64,000 bases of DNA from Cordylochernes scorpioides (Eukaryota; Arthropoda; Arachnida; Pseudoscorpiones; Chernetidae), in assembly GCA_030710605.1 (NCBI GenBank), contig CP092865.1:141319282-141383281 (forward strand), written 5' to 3'. The notes under the pieces are model-generated. The model was not told the origin of the DNA, made no database searches, and was given only the letters and a program-made list of their open reading frames with translations. Positions 20,731 through 31,614 of this stretch are shown piece by piece (within the stretch, counting starts at the first letter, position 1; each line of letters opens with the position of its first letter). The position numbers and the translations under genes are program-made.

Positions 20731-21222
20731 CTCAAGTTCTTCAAAAGCAAATCTGCATTTCTTGTCGTTCAGTTTCAAATTAGATTCACTAAAACATTTT
20801 AAGACAGCTTCAAGTCTTTTAAGGTGGGTTGGAAAGTCTGAGCTGTATATAATAACGTCGTCCAGATAACAAAGGCAAATCTGCCATCTTAGATTTCCAA
20901 GCACATTGTCCATATTCCTCTCAAAAGTAGCAGGGGCGTTGCATAGTCCAAAGGGCATGACGTTGAATTCATATAAACCGTGGGTCGTAGTGAAAGCTGT
21001 CTTCTCCTTGTCTTTCTCTTCAATTTCGACTTGCCAATATTCCGATCTAAGGTCTATTGCTGAGAAGTACTTCGATCCTTGGAGAGTATCCATTACGTCA
21101 TCAATTCTATGGATTGGATAAACATCCTTTACTGTTACCTCATTCAATTTTCTATAGTCTACCCAAAATCTGAACTTACCATCTCTCTTCTTGACCAGTA
21201 TTACAGGGAAAGACCAGGGACA
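20728..21222 (-). pseudogene. inverted reverse transcriptase core of the same Gypsy element
   Basis: Read on the minus strand this gives the RT region from the SPWSFPVILVKK motif through FSAIDLRS, MPFGLCNAP and the catalytic YLDD to FEELEILG. On the plus strand it sits precisely where the RT core should be, but reversed, and its first ~150 bases duplicate 20580-20730. Both sides of the left junction share CCAAGGATCT in opposite orientation. The orientation makes the active site unusable from the element promoter. Confidence 0.9.
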
Positions 21223-23172
21223 ATTCAATATCAAAGCCGTTAGGGATTTTCCTCAGCCCAAGAAGGTCAAAGAAGTACAATCGTTCCTAGGAATGTGTTC
21301 CTATTATAGAAAATTCATTAAAGATTTCTCATTAATTGCTGACCCATTGACAGGTCTCATCAGGAAAAATGCGCAACTTTCCTGGACAGAAAAACAAGAG
21401 GAAGCATTTCAAAACCTTAAAAAAGCTCTGATAAATCCGCCAATTTTAGGTCACTTTGATCCAAATGCAGCCACCTACATTCACACAGACGCCTCTAACA
21501 TCGGCTTAGGTGCAACACTGGTCCAAATTATCTGTGGGGAAGAGAAGGTGATATCATATTTGAGTCGAACTCTAAGTAAAGCTGAGCAAAATTACTCAAC
21601 CACCGAAAAGGAATGTTTGGCTGTGGTGTGGGCGATATCAAAACTACGACCCTACCTATATGGAAGACACTTCAAGATAATTACAGACCATCACGCATTG
21701 TGCTGGCTGAAAAATCTTAAAGATCCAACAGGTAGACTTGCAAGGTGGGCACTGAAAATTCAGGAATACGATTTTAACATAATACACAAATCGGGTAAAA
21801 AACATATGGATGCTGATGGCTTATCTAGAGGACCCCTACCTGAAACGGATTGGGTCGAAGATTATGAACGACTATTTTTGAATCAGATAATAAATGAAGA
21901 GGATGAATTCATAGAAAATGTTAAGAAAAGCCTTAAAGGAAGCAAACGAGCAATCACACAGAATTTTAAAGAGGAAAATGGATGTCTATATAAGAAGAAC
22001 CCAAACCCTGAAGGCAGAGCATGGTTGCTGGTAGTGCCGAAGAAGAGAAGGAAAGAAACCATGAGTGAATTCCACAACCATATGCTGAATGGCCATCTAG
22101 GCGTCGCCAGAACCACATACCGTTTGAAGAATAAATATCATTGGCCTTCCATGCTGAAAGATGTTTCAGAATTTGTAAAGACGTGCATCTTTGCCAAAGT
22201 CGGAAAGGTTCAAATCAGTCGCCCTCTGGACTTTTGCAACCCATTCCCCCAGCTAACTACCCTTTTGAAAGAATCGGGATTGACTTTGTTGGTCCCTTGC
22301 CATCAACGAAAAGAAGGAAGTGGATAATTGTGTTGACTGATTATTATACCAGGTACGCTGAAACAAAGGCAGTCTCAGAAGCAACAGTGAAAGAAGTCTC
22401 TACATTTTTAACCGAACAAATTTTTTTACGTCACGGGGCCCCAAGGTTTCTTATTAGTGACAGAGGTTCACAGTTCACTAGCAATTTGATGAAGGAGGTT
22501 ATGAAAATGTGCAAAGTTAAACACTGCTTCACGACGAGCTACCATCCCCAGACTAACGGACTAACGGAACGGCTAAATAGAACTCTAATCAACATGATAA
22601 GCATGTATGTAAATACAGACCAGAAGAACTGGGACGAAATCCTCCCTTTCGTCACCCACGCGTACAATACCACGATTCAAGAAACCACAGGCTACTCTCC
22701 ATTTTTCCTGTTATTTGGGAGGGAACCCATGTCCCTCTTAGACGACGATAATATCCCAATTGACAGTAACATGAACGATTATGACGAATATATAGAAAAT
22801 TACTTAGATAAAATAGCAAGGACGAGACAGGTAGTCATTAACAACACAGAGAAGACTCAGGAAAGAATGAAGAGAAACTATGACAAAAAACACAACGAGA
22901 GAATCTATGAACCAGGACATTTAGTGGCAGTTTGGACACCAGTCAGGAAAATCGGAAAATGTGAAAAACTATTGAGAAAATATTTTGGCCCATATCGAAT
23001 ATTAAAGAAGCTGTCTAACGTAAATTACTTAATTGAGCCGAAAGATAATCCTGGCCAAGACCCATTGATTGTCCATGTCTCAAGACTCAAACCCTATTTT
23101 GAGAGAATTGATGAGGTAACTAACGAGGACGTGACGACCTCTGGAGAGGGGGAAGTGTTACATCATGATTAA
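21223..23172 (+). pseudogene. Gypsy pol: RNase H and integrase
   Basis: Resumes after the inversion. The RT connection (IKAVRDFPQPKKVKEVQSFLG) is followed by RNase H (THTDASNIGLGATLV, TEKECLAVVWA, ITDHHALCW). The integrase has its H-H-C-C zinc finger around 22080-22195, broken by a one-base frameshift near 22190. It continues in a second frame with GIDFVGP, SDRGSQF and NGLTERLNR (the D, D, E residues), then a GPY/F-type motif (RKYFGPYRILKK) before the C-terminus at 23172. The last codons overlap the 3' LTR start. The integrase would insert cDNA with a 4-bp stagger, matching the ATAT duplication. Confidence 0.9.
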
Positions 23173-23490
23173 TGGCGTATTTCTTATATTATTTTTAATA
23201 TATTTGAAATTTAAATTATATATTTATTTATTTTTATATTCTATGATATTTATTTAAAACAGATTATTTAGATTATCATCATTTGTATTTAGGTACACGT
23301 GTGACTTCACTGCTCTCTTTGATGTGAGAAAATAAATAAAGGATTCTGGAGGCTACTTAAAGAAGACTTATCTCGTTATTCCCTTTTATAAAGTTGTAGG
23401 ATGGTTGAAACACGCTCTGGTAAGATGCAAGACCCAGCACAGGAGAGAATCAAGGCTGAAGAGTCTGCCAAGCCGCAACTTGGTGCAACA
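23156..23490 (+). repeat. 3' LTR of the Gypsy element
   Basis: 335 bp, matches 18215-18549 with one visible substitution near 23180. It again carries MVETRSG... at its end, then ATAT. Confidence 0.95.
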
Positions 23491-23628
23491 ATATATAGAT
23501 AGCCCCTTATTGTTTTTATAAGATGTTTATTGTGTGTGTATATGTGTGCGTGTTTGCGTATAACTGAGGATTTATATAGTTGTAATAGAACAGTATAGGT
23601 AAATGTTAAGTATAAGACATTTTATTAT

Positions 23629-23699
23629 CCCTAGTACACATGGTACAGGCCATGATAATCATGGTGGGTAGTAGTTAGTGACTGCTTTCACTATAAGAT
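23629..23699 (-). mobile_element. truncated SINE family A (3' body only)
   Basis: Matches the 3' body of 4193-4500 (CCCTAGTACAC...GTGGGTAG) without the tRNA-like head. Copy 2: 47789-47859. Confidence 0.6.
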
Positions 23700-23946
23700 A
23701 TAAAAAACATTATATCATGAAACATTAGCGGGCCATCTGTTAAGAGAATTCAAAACTATTATAGACGCGTATGATTCCTTAAAAAATTGAACAATTTTCT
23801 CTCTACTGTCCTTACTGCAATGGAATATTAAAGAAAGGGCCAGGCCTTAAAAACATTATATACCCAATTTTTAATTTTATTAATAAATCTTACATAGGTA
23901 ATTATGATAATTATGATATTACTATGATAAAAAATAATGAGAGGGC

Positions 23947-24006
23947 TTGGCTCATCAGTGGTAGAACCCTTTTAGAGGTTTCGCTAATTTGTACCACCAT
24001 AACTCT
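23947..24006 (-). ncRNA. permuted hammerhead-like module, stem I extended
   Basis: Stem I is TGGTGG/CTACCA (6 bp, one G-U). Stem II is TTGGC/GCTAA (one G-U). Stem III is AGAGTT/ACCTCT, in which the usual C-G pair is replaced by A-T. CTGATGA and GAAA are intact and the triplet is TTA. Homologue at 48096-48155. Confidence 0.65.
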
Positions 24007-24059
24007 TTTTAAAGATCTACTTTTAAAATTAGAAACTATTATAGACGCGTAAGATTCAT

Positions 24060-24420
24060 TTTGAAATCAAACAATTTCTACTGTCCTTACTGCAATGGAA
24101 AAATTAATGGGAGGGCCTTGCGCTCATCAGTGGTGAACCCTCCCAGCGCTTTATATTGCATTTTTTATCTTCCTTTTATAGTGATACTGTTGTTAGACTT
24201 TTGGAATTGGTATTTTAGATGAACTATGGACATAGGCTTTGAGGACAGTAGAATTACATACAATTATAAATATATAATATGCTTCGAACAATCTGCTATT
24301 GGGTATTGGACGATTCTGCTTATATATAGTTGACACTGTAGATTGGAATCTTGGTTGTGGGATTTAAGTAAACTATGGACATAGGCTTCTCGAGGCTTAT
24401 ACATAACTTGTTAATTTAGT
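24060..24420 (-). mobile_element. hammerhead-bearing element, module partly deleted
   Basis: Keeps CTACTGTCC, GGGAGGG and the CTGATGAG strand (24110-24150), then jumps from AGCGC to the distal part, losing the GAAA and NUH strands. The copy 2 version (48190-48420) is complete. Confidence 0.6.
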
Positions 24421-24513
24421 ACTAAATTATGGCCATGTCTTTATTGTTTGAGGAAAATCATTGCTCAATCCAAATATTCACATGTATTTTGACTGTTCAT
24501 AGAGTTTGTGTCC

Positions 24514-25660
24514 ATATACACTCATGGAAAAAACTTAAGGAAGTTGTACCTTTCAGCCTGTATATTGGGATTCAGACAATAACTCTGAAAGATACACTCA
24601 TAGACAAAACTTAAGGAAGTTATGCCTCTTAACATGTATATCGGGATTCAGACAATAACTCTGAAAGATACACTCATGGACAAAACTTAAGGAAGTTGTA
24701 CCTCTTAGCATGTATATCGGGATTCAGATAATAACTCTGAAAGATACACTCATGGACAAAACTTAAGGAAGTTGTACCTTTTAGCATGTATATCGGGATT
24801 CAGACAATAACTCTGAAAGATACACTCATGGAAAAAACTTAAGGAAGTTGTACCTCTTAGTATGTATATTGGGATTCAGACAATAACCCTGAAAGATACC
24901 CTCATGGAAAAAACTTAAGGAAGTTGTACCTTTTAGCATGTATATCTGGATTCAGACAATAACTCTGAAAGATACACTCATGGACAAAACTTGAGGAAGT
25001 TGTGCCTCTTAGCATGTATATCGGGATTCAGACAATAACTCTGAATGATACACTCATGGACAAAACTTATGGAAGTTGTGCCTCTTAGCATGTATATCGG
25101 GATTCAGACAATAACTCTGAAAGATACACTCATGGACAAAACTTAAGGAAGTTGTACCTTTTAGTATGTATATTGGGATTCAGGTAATAACTCTGAAAGA
25201 TACACTCATGGACAAAAATTAAGGAAGTTATAACTCTTAGTATGTATATTGGGATTCAGACAATAACTCTGAAAGATACACTCATGGACAAAACTTAAGG
25301 AAGTTGTGCCTCTTAGCATGTATATCGGGATTCAGACAATAACTCTGAAAGATACACTCATGGACAAAATTTAAGGAAGTTGTACCTCTTAGCATGTATA
25401 TCGGGATTCAGATAATAACTCTGAAAGATACACTCATGGACAAAACTTAAGGAAGTTGTACCTCTTAGTATGTATATTGGGATTCAGACAATAACTCTGA
25501 AAGATACACTCATGGACAAAACTTAAGGAAGTTGTACCTTTTAGTATGTATATCGGGATTTAGATAATAACTCTGAAAGATACACTCATGGACAAAAATA
25601 TTAAGGAAGTTATAACTCTTAGTATGTATATTGGGATTTAGACAATAACTCTGAAAAATA
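24514..25660 (+). repeat. 76-bp tandem array grown from a Tc1-type MITE end (~15 units)
   Basis: Unit begins CACTCATGGACAAAACTTAAGG and ends ATAACTCTGAAAGATA; spacing between starts is 76 bp (24593, 24669, 24745...). The first part of each unit is the MITE inverted end; a right end (CTTCCTTAAGTTTTATCTATGAGTG) occurs only once, near 25765-25790. Copy 2 has about 3 units (48545-48780). Confidence 0.9.
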
Positions 25661-25934
25661 TTTGATATACAGTGTCCTTTAATGAAGACACGAGATAACC
25701 AAGTTTAAACAAAATTGCCTGCCACCTTAAAAAATAGACAACAGGTGGCCTCAAAGACTTTTCCCCACTTCCTTAAGTTTTATCTATGAGTGTAAGTTTT
25801 TATAAAAATTTCTACTGTCCTCTAAACTTATATCCGTCGATTCATTAAATACCTAAACCAAGAATTTATTCTAAGTCCTAAATTTATAAGCAGAAGAGTA
25901 CAATGCAGTATTAAATACAAGCATGCAATATCAT

Positions 25935-25992
25935 AGCAGTATGGTTGATGATCTGCAGTAAATTCTGGAAAGGTTCACCACTGATGAGCCAG
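25935..25992 (+). ncRNA. hammerhead-like module with central deletion
   Basis: NUH strand (AGCAGTA-TGGT) and CUGAUGA strand (ACCA-CTGATGA-GCCAG) intact, but the GAAA strand is collapsed to CTGGAAAGG. Stem III is lost. Homologue at 51265-51322. Confidence 0.55.
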
Positions 25993-26203
25993 GCCTTGTC
26001 AACAGTTTTTCATTGCAATAAGAATAGTTCAAGTTAAGATTTCTTCAACCGTTTTCTAAACTAAAAGGAAGACATCTCCTGATCGTGCTACTAAAATTTG
26101 CTGATGGTTTGCGCCATCCGTCGGAATAATATATAAACTAATCTTTGATTTTTAGTTATTTCAAAATTGGCCGAATACCCTTTTTTGATTAATCAAGAAA
26201 AGC

Positions 26204-26255
26204 TAAACAGGTACGCGTTTCGAGAGCTGTTAACCCTCATCAGTGTGGTGCAAGC
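26204..26255 (-). ncRNA. type-I hammerhead ribozyme-like, opposite strand
   Basis: Minus strand: CACCACA-CTGATGA-GGGTTAACAGCTCTC-GAAA-CGCG-TA-CCTG. Stem II has three pairs; stem I has a mismatch at its first pair. Copy 2 equivalent about 51537-51590. Confidence 0.45.
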
Positions 26256-26296
26256 TGTACCTCAACGATCAAATAGCTGGTCTTGGGACATATTGG

Positions 26297-26348
26297 GCTT
26301 GCACCACGCTGATGACGACCAACATCCCGAAACGCGTACGTGGTTAGC
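26297..26348 (+). ncRNA. type-I hammerhead ribozyme-like (Penelope style)
   Basis: CCACG-CTGATGA (26309-26315), then GAAA (26329-26332), CGCG, TA, and CGTGG (26339-26343), which pairs with CCACG to make stem I. Stem III is only the self-complementary ACGCGT, as in the minimal hammerheads known from Penelope-like elements. Stem II is poorly paired here. Predicted cut after GTA at 26338. Confidence 0.5.
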
Positions 26349-26352
26349 TTTT

Positions 26353-26991
26353 CTTGATTAATCAACAAAAAAAGGGGTTTTGACTAATTCTGAAATAGCT
26401 AAATATCAACGATTAGTTGATATTTATTCCGAAAGATGGCGCAAATAATTCGAAGCTTTTAGTCATACGATCAGGAGATGCCTTTTTCTTAATTTATCCA
26501 CCTGATCCTAGTACAAATTCAGTTTGTACTATTTTTTTTTCACGTTTTGTAAACGCGCAACGTTCATTATTGGACAATAAAGAACAAGAAACGTTTATAA
26601 AAAGTGTTGATGGAATCTTGAATTAATCAAAATACAATCCATATACATGTATATAATTTTGATATTCTCATTAAGGACAGTAATAACTCCACCTTTGCTG
26701 GACCCAAGCCCGAGTGAAAAAGAAGGAGGGGGAGCAGTAACAAGCTCACTAAAAAACATGGGCTCAGCTGGCCCTGCTGATAGTACCCTGTAAGGGCTCC
26801 TAATCCAGGGATACAGGATGATCAGTGTTTGTACTCCATGTTAGGAGCGGCTGCACATGGCGTCTGTTCCTCATGTCAGAGGCGGCCATTTATTTTGGAG
26901 CTAAGTCGGCCTGCCACTGAGTAGTGCTCCCAGTCTTAATGACAAAGGCAGACGCATTCTACTTCACCCAGAGATAAGAAAGAAGAAAAAG
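26353..26991. other. unclassified, less AT-rich from 26690
   Basis: Nothing coding recognised. Matches 51691-52322 closely. The ~300 bp before the gap (TTTGCTGGACCCAAGCC...) look like a TE or LTR fragment of unknown family. Confidence 0.4.
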
Positions 26992-27091
26992 NNNNNNNNN
27001 NNNNNNNNNNNNNNNNNNNNNNNNNNNNNNNNNNNNNNNNNNNNNNNNNNNNNNNNNNNNNNNNNNNNNNNNNNNNNNNNNNNNNNNNNNN
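26992..27091. other. assembly gap, exactly 100 N
   Basis: The run of N is 100 long, the conventional size for an unknown-length scaffold gap. Sequence to its right restarts at the counterpart of 4918. Confidence 0.99.
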
Positions 27092-27487
27092 TTCAATATG
27101 TATATCGGGATTCAGACAATAACTCTGAAAGATTTACAGTGACCTTTATTGAAGACATAGGAGATAACCAAATGTGAACAAAATTGCCTCTGTCTCCTTC
27201 AAAAAACAGATGACCGGCGACATTTATGACTTTCCATCTTCCTTAAGTTTTATCGATGAGTGTAGATTGTATTTAAAACCCATCTCTATAATTGCTGTAT
27301 TGATACCTATATTGGACTATTTGAAGAATTTGTTAAACAACATCAATATACCATTACTAAACAATAAAATCTTTCTTCAACGACAACATGTGCAATGATA
27401 TAACTAACCATATTCCAGGAGAAGCGGAGAATTATACCACCTAATCTATCACAACACCAGACACAAATGGAATATTACTTATATTAT

Positions 27488-28013
27488 TGTTACGTTGTTG
27501 GTTGACAAAGAATAACTTCCGTGAGTACAAAGGATCTTTAGACTTTATTTAAGTCTAATCAATTAAATAATTACAGATGAGTCCACAAATAAAACAACAA
27601 TAAAGAAAACAGCAGTTAAAAACTCACCAACTGCTGCACACGGTGAAGGAAGCAGGAGCAGAACAGGAGACAGAAGTTGGTAGAACCTTCTAGAATCTTC
27701 CAGTACATCGGCGTCGGCGGTAAGCAGCAGTCCGACCTCTTGAGACAGCAGCTCGCGTTTTCTTGGAGTACACCACGTAGCTTCGTTCTTCTACTCTCCG
27801 GCATGAGTTCCTCATCCCTATATATCCCGTAGTATATCTTTCCAGAACGATCATGGCTAGTCAGCCAACCAGAAAGTAGCCGGCACTAAGACTTGCGCAA
27901 TCACTTAAATTGGCCAATCAGTTGTTCTCCGAATTTTATACATTATTCTTGAACGTTCTGAAACATATTTATTCTGGAATGCGCGCTTTTTTTTTTTTAA
28001 TTTCTACGTAACA
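27488..28013 (-). repeat. solo LTR (copy of 5316-5840)
   Basis: Same ends TGTTACG and CGTAACA; a few single-base differences from copy 1. Confidence 0.65.
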
Positions 28014-28191
28014 AAATTATATGAGGTTTCCAGTAAAGGAGAATTTATATAAAATTTAACAAGTTCTTCAGACTCTATCTCAACTACAGTGGACATGAAT
28101 TACACTAATGAAATAAATTTCTAGATTTTATTTGTAAAATTTATTATTTTTAAATATATATATTTCTATCATCAAATTTAGTGGTTAATTA

Positions 28192-28428
28192 CAGTAAACT
28201 CTCCTATAACGCGATTAATGTGTTCCGTGTTGTATGAAATCGCGTTATAGGAATTCGCGTTGTACGAAATAAAACTTGTATAACGCGAGTGTTGTTAGGG
28301 TATATTGTTTTATTTTATAAACGCGTTATACGAAAATTCGCGTTGTATAAATAAATCTGTCGCAATTTTTTTTATCGCGTTGTACGAAATCGCGTTGTAA
28401 AAAACTCGCGTTATAGGAGAGTCTACTG
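28192..28428. mobile_element. pogo/Tigger-like MITE (copy of 6019-6252)
   Basis: Same inverted ends and TA duplication. Confidence 0.8.
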
Positions 28429-28784
28429 TATTATTGATCAAAAACTATAAAATAAGATATAATATGTAATTAATTTTATTTCTTGTATAAATATTGCTCT
28501 AAATGTAAATTAGATAATTTTTTCCACTTTCTCTCACTAATACTAGAAATAATTTGTATATATATATATTTTGAATCAATTTACATGAAAAAATTTTAAA
28601 ATTTACACGCAAATATCTTCGTTGGATATATCGTGTGTTTTGTATCAAACGAATAAATAAAAAAACTTAATATTATATGCATTAGATTGTCATCGGTAAT
28701 GAGAAATCTAAGCTATTTTCGACACGTATGTTTCTTTTTGAAATAAAACAAGTTTCTACTAATATTACTGCAATGATAAACTAA

Positions 28785-28860
28785 TGAGTGGGTCTGGCTC
28801 ATCAGTGGTGAGCCCTCCCCAGCGGTTTCGCCAGTTTAATAGAGAACTTGATGTCCCCCA
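28785..28860 (-). mobile_element. truncated hammerhead-bearing element
   Basis: Counterpart of 6618-6656: CUGAUGA and GAAA strands present, NUH strand absent. Confidence 0.55.
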
Positions 28861-29387
28861 GACACAAATCAACAATTTGAAGATCCTAACTCTCAGAAAC
28901 ACCTGCCTGATTCCATGCTGAACGAGGAAAACCAAGTTTCCTTTTTATAAAGTTTTCTTATGGAAAAAACGCTCAGCTTTTATAAATATAAATTCTTAAC
29001 GAAAACAATATTATTAAATACGAAATGTGCATATTTTATTTATATATTACATATGCATTACTCAGTTTTATCGAATGCATATCTCTATATTAAATATTAA
29101 AAAGGCATATATTAGATTGAATATTTTTTATTCAATTCAATATTACCTTTTTATTATCTAATGCTTTAAGTTGGATTGCTCTATTTTTAAAACCATATCT
29201 ATAATTCATTTAGCGTAGAATATATATATGTGTTAGTTTCCTTCATAACAGAACATTATTTTTGCTCTTCAAATTATTTAGAGTGTTTTTAAAAATATAT
29301 TTTTGATATAAGTAAAAAAAAAAGAAAATCGATATATATAGAAAAGACGTAATAAAATATTGATTTTAGGAATAAAAAATATATATA

Positions 29388-29567
29388 CAGTTAAACATGT
29401 CTATAGCGCCCCCCTCTAAATAACGCCTCCCTCTCTATTGCGCCTGCTTTTAAATACGTAGTACGATGCGATTTACATTAAAAGTGACCTGTCTATAGCC
29501 ACCCCCTCTCTATAGCACCCTATTTTGGGTGAGTCCCAAGAGGGTGCGCTATAGACAGGTTTAACTG
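29388..29567. mobile_element. pogo/Tigger-like MITE; marks the empty Penelope site
   Basis: CAGTTAAACATG...GTTTAACTG with TA. The AT run to its left joins it directly, where copy 1 carries the Penelope-like insertion. Confidence 0.8.
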
Positions 29568-30601
29568 TATATGTATATGTTGTAATGTCTGGAGCCGACA
29601 ATACGTCGCAGTAGGCTTCCTCATCCAATATGCAGTCATGGGCCAAAGTGGGAGCGCACTAGCCTGAAGATAAATGGAGACCACACCATAGGAACATGGT
29701 TACCTCGGTTTAGAGGGGACAGCATCCGGGAAGGTGAAGTGGACTGAGAGAGTCCTGGGATCACTGGTTAATCTGGCAGCATGGCGACCTGACTGCTGTC
29801 TATACTGTGCTCCTGTGGACTCAGAAGGAACCCAGCTTATATGATAATGGTGACGTCAGAGAGGGGCGAACCTTTTTGGGTGTCCGTGTCTAATCAAGGG
29901 CTGGTCTGCTCTTTTTTTTTATGTTTTCTTAGCTTTGTGGAATGGTTGCGTGCTAGTGTGGCTTGTGGAAAGGCCGCTGATATAATTATAATTATTTTTA
30001 TAAAATAAATGTATTTATTTAAAGCCAGAAATATATAAAGAGAAAAGAAGTAACGGCCGCTGGAAGCAAGCCTTGTTGTTCGAACGACGCGCGTGCTTAG
30101 AGTCCAGGATGCCACCCGCGCATGCGGGTTGTCCCAGTTCGCGCTCGCTGAAGCAAAGTGTTGTCGCCACAGCTTCTTTAACACTGCCAATGCCCTGTTA
30201 TTCGACCTTAATGGGTGCCGCGCCCCTTCTTTTTCCGGTGGTAGATTTTATTGAACGCTATCTTGAAGTTACATCAGGCTTGGTGTTTCTTGATTTTTCT
30301 ATGTCGAACATTCCTATTTGCAACAAATATAATACGGCATAGATTTATATAGAATTGTTCCGAATCAAGTGACGCTTATCATTCTCCAGATATTTGGATG
30401 GTTCTTCAAGTTTGGCCTTAATAGTATATCGTGATGCTTCAGTTTAAGGTTCTGATAGTTAATACTTTCAGGTAGGATAAAAAATACCTTACTCCTTGGC
30501 AACGAATCTTACAGAGCGTGATTACCTTTTGAAATAACGCTTTTGCCATACACGCTGGAAAATATTTCTTTTTTTCAAATCTCTATATAAAAGACAATGT
30601 A
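29568..30601. other. unclassified, copy of 8493-9523
   Basis: Same less AT-rich segment. Single-base differences shift the small open frames, supporting a non-coding reading. Confidence 0.4.
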
Positions 30602-30815
30602 CACTCATGGACAAAACCTAAAGAAATGGATAGTCTTTAATTTCGCCAGTCTTCTGTTTTTTTTTTTTAAGGAGACAGAGGCAAATTTGTTTACACTTGG
30701 TTAGGTCGTGTGTCTCCAATAAAGGTCACTGTAATATCTTTCAGAGTTATTGTCTGAATCCTGATATACATGCTAAAAGATACAGCCTTCTTAAGTTTTG
30801 TCTATCTCTCTCTCT
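30602..30815. mobile_element. Tc1-type MITE (copy of 9524-9737)
   Basis: Same diverged copy with CACTCATGGACAAAACC start. Confidence 0.6.
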
Positions 30816-30968
30816 GAGGCAGCATGTACAGAGTCATTGTATATAGTTTTATTTTTTATTTTATTTTTTCGTTTTATAATCATCATCTTTCTCATTATTG
30901 TTAATTTCTCATATAAATAGTACGGACTGTGCACTTTACCTGTATCGACAAGATATCAATAAAACTAT

Positions 30969-31398
30969 TGTAACAGAGTATTTATTATTATATTAGCAGA
31001 GTATTATTTTTTATGTTTATATTTGCTATACTCTGTGCACTTACTTCTTTTGCTTATCTTTGTTTATTACTCATAGATTGTTCTTGCCTTAAATAAATTG
31101 TTGTCTCATCCCGAAGTTGGTCTTCTTTTATTTATTAAAAAAAATCTTTTCCCCTTGAAATTTAACTTTGTAATTGAATTTTTTTACAGTATCAATTCCC
31201 TTCTTTCTCTACCTCCCTGACCCGGGGATACTTACTTGTGTTACAGCTCTGTTGGCTTGCTGCTTCCTTGGTTCATTGCCACAGTGATCGTTCTGCTTGG
31301 TACAGCCTGTTGGTAGGACTAGATGACCATTCTATAATGGCCAATTAGTCGAATTAAAGTCAGTCAGAAGTTGGTCTTATCTAATTTTCCACGTGGCA
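30969..31398 (+). repeat. solo LTR (copy of 9890-10320)
   Basis: TG...CA, CTAT on both sides, includes the extra ~240-bp internal part. Confidence 0.7.
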
Positions 31399-31614
31399 CT
31401 ATGTTATTTGTCTCTCTCCATGAGTGAATACAAATACATTTTTAATAAATAAAGGCATATAAATATATATCCTGGATCGAAAAATAAACGGGTCATTGAT
31501 ATTTTGATGGTCAGAAATATCAAGTGATAAATTCCGTTTATTTTCTGATACAAGATGTGCTATTTATGGTTGAATGTTGAATTTCACTGATGGTGATATT
31601 TTGAGAAAAATAAA

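Larger units (their letters stand above)
18215..23490 (+). mobile_element. Gypsy-type LTR retrotransposon, copy-1 specific
   Basis: A 5276-bp element with two 335-bp LTRs, one gag ORF, a broken pol and ATAT target duplications on both sides. The copy 2 site (around 47680) is empty. LTRs differ by about one visible base, so the insertion is young, although pol carries stops, a frameshift and an inverted segment. A polypurine tract (GAGAGGGGGAAG) abuts the 3' LTR at 23145-23155. Confidence 0.95.
26186..26352. repeat. inverted repeat with two opposing type-I hammerhead cores
   Basis: Left arm and right arm are imperfect complements (GCTAAACAGGTACGCGTTTCG ... CGAAACGCGTACGTGGTTAGC, shortened here). 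Each arm, read outward, has stem I, CTGATGA, stem II, GAAACGCGTA. Flanked by short GATTAATCAAGAAAAGC-type repeats that also appear near 13950-14090. Copy 2: about 51519-51690. Confidence 0.65.
4918..26991 (+). repeat. duplicated unit, copy 1 (left haplotype contig?)
   Basis: This span aligns by eye, in the same order and orientation, with 27092-52322. Shared landmarks include the LTR at 5316, MITEs at 6019 and 8315, LTRs at 9890 and 10537, the palindrome at 11658-12363, the solo LTR at 12736, the SINE-A tail at 23629 and the inverted repeat at 26186. It ends exactly at the run of 100 N. Large differences are mobile-element insertions or repeat-number changes. Confidence 0.9.
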
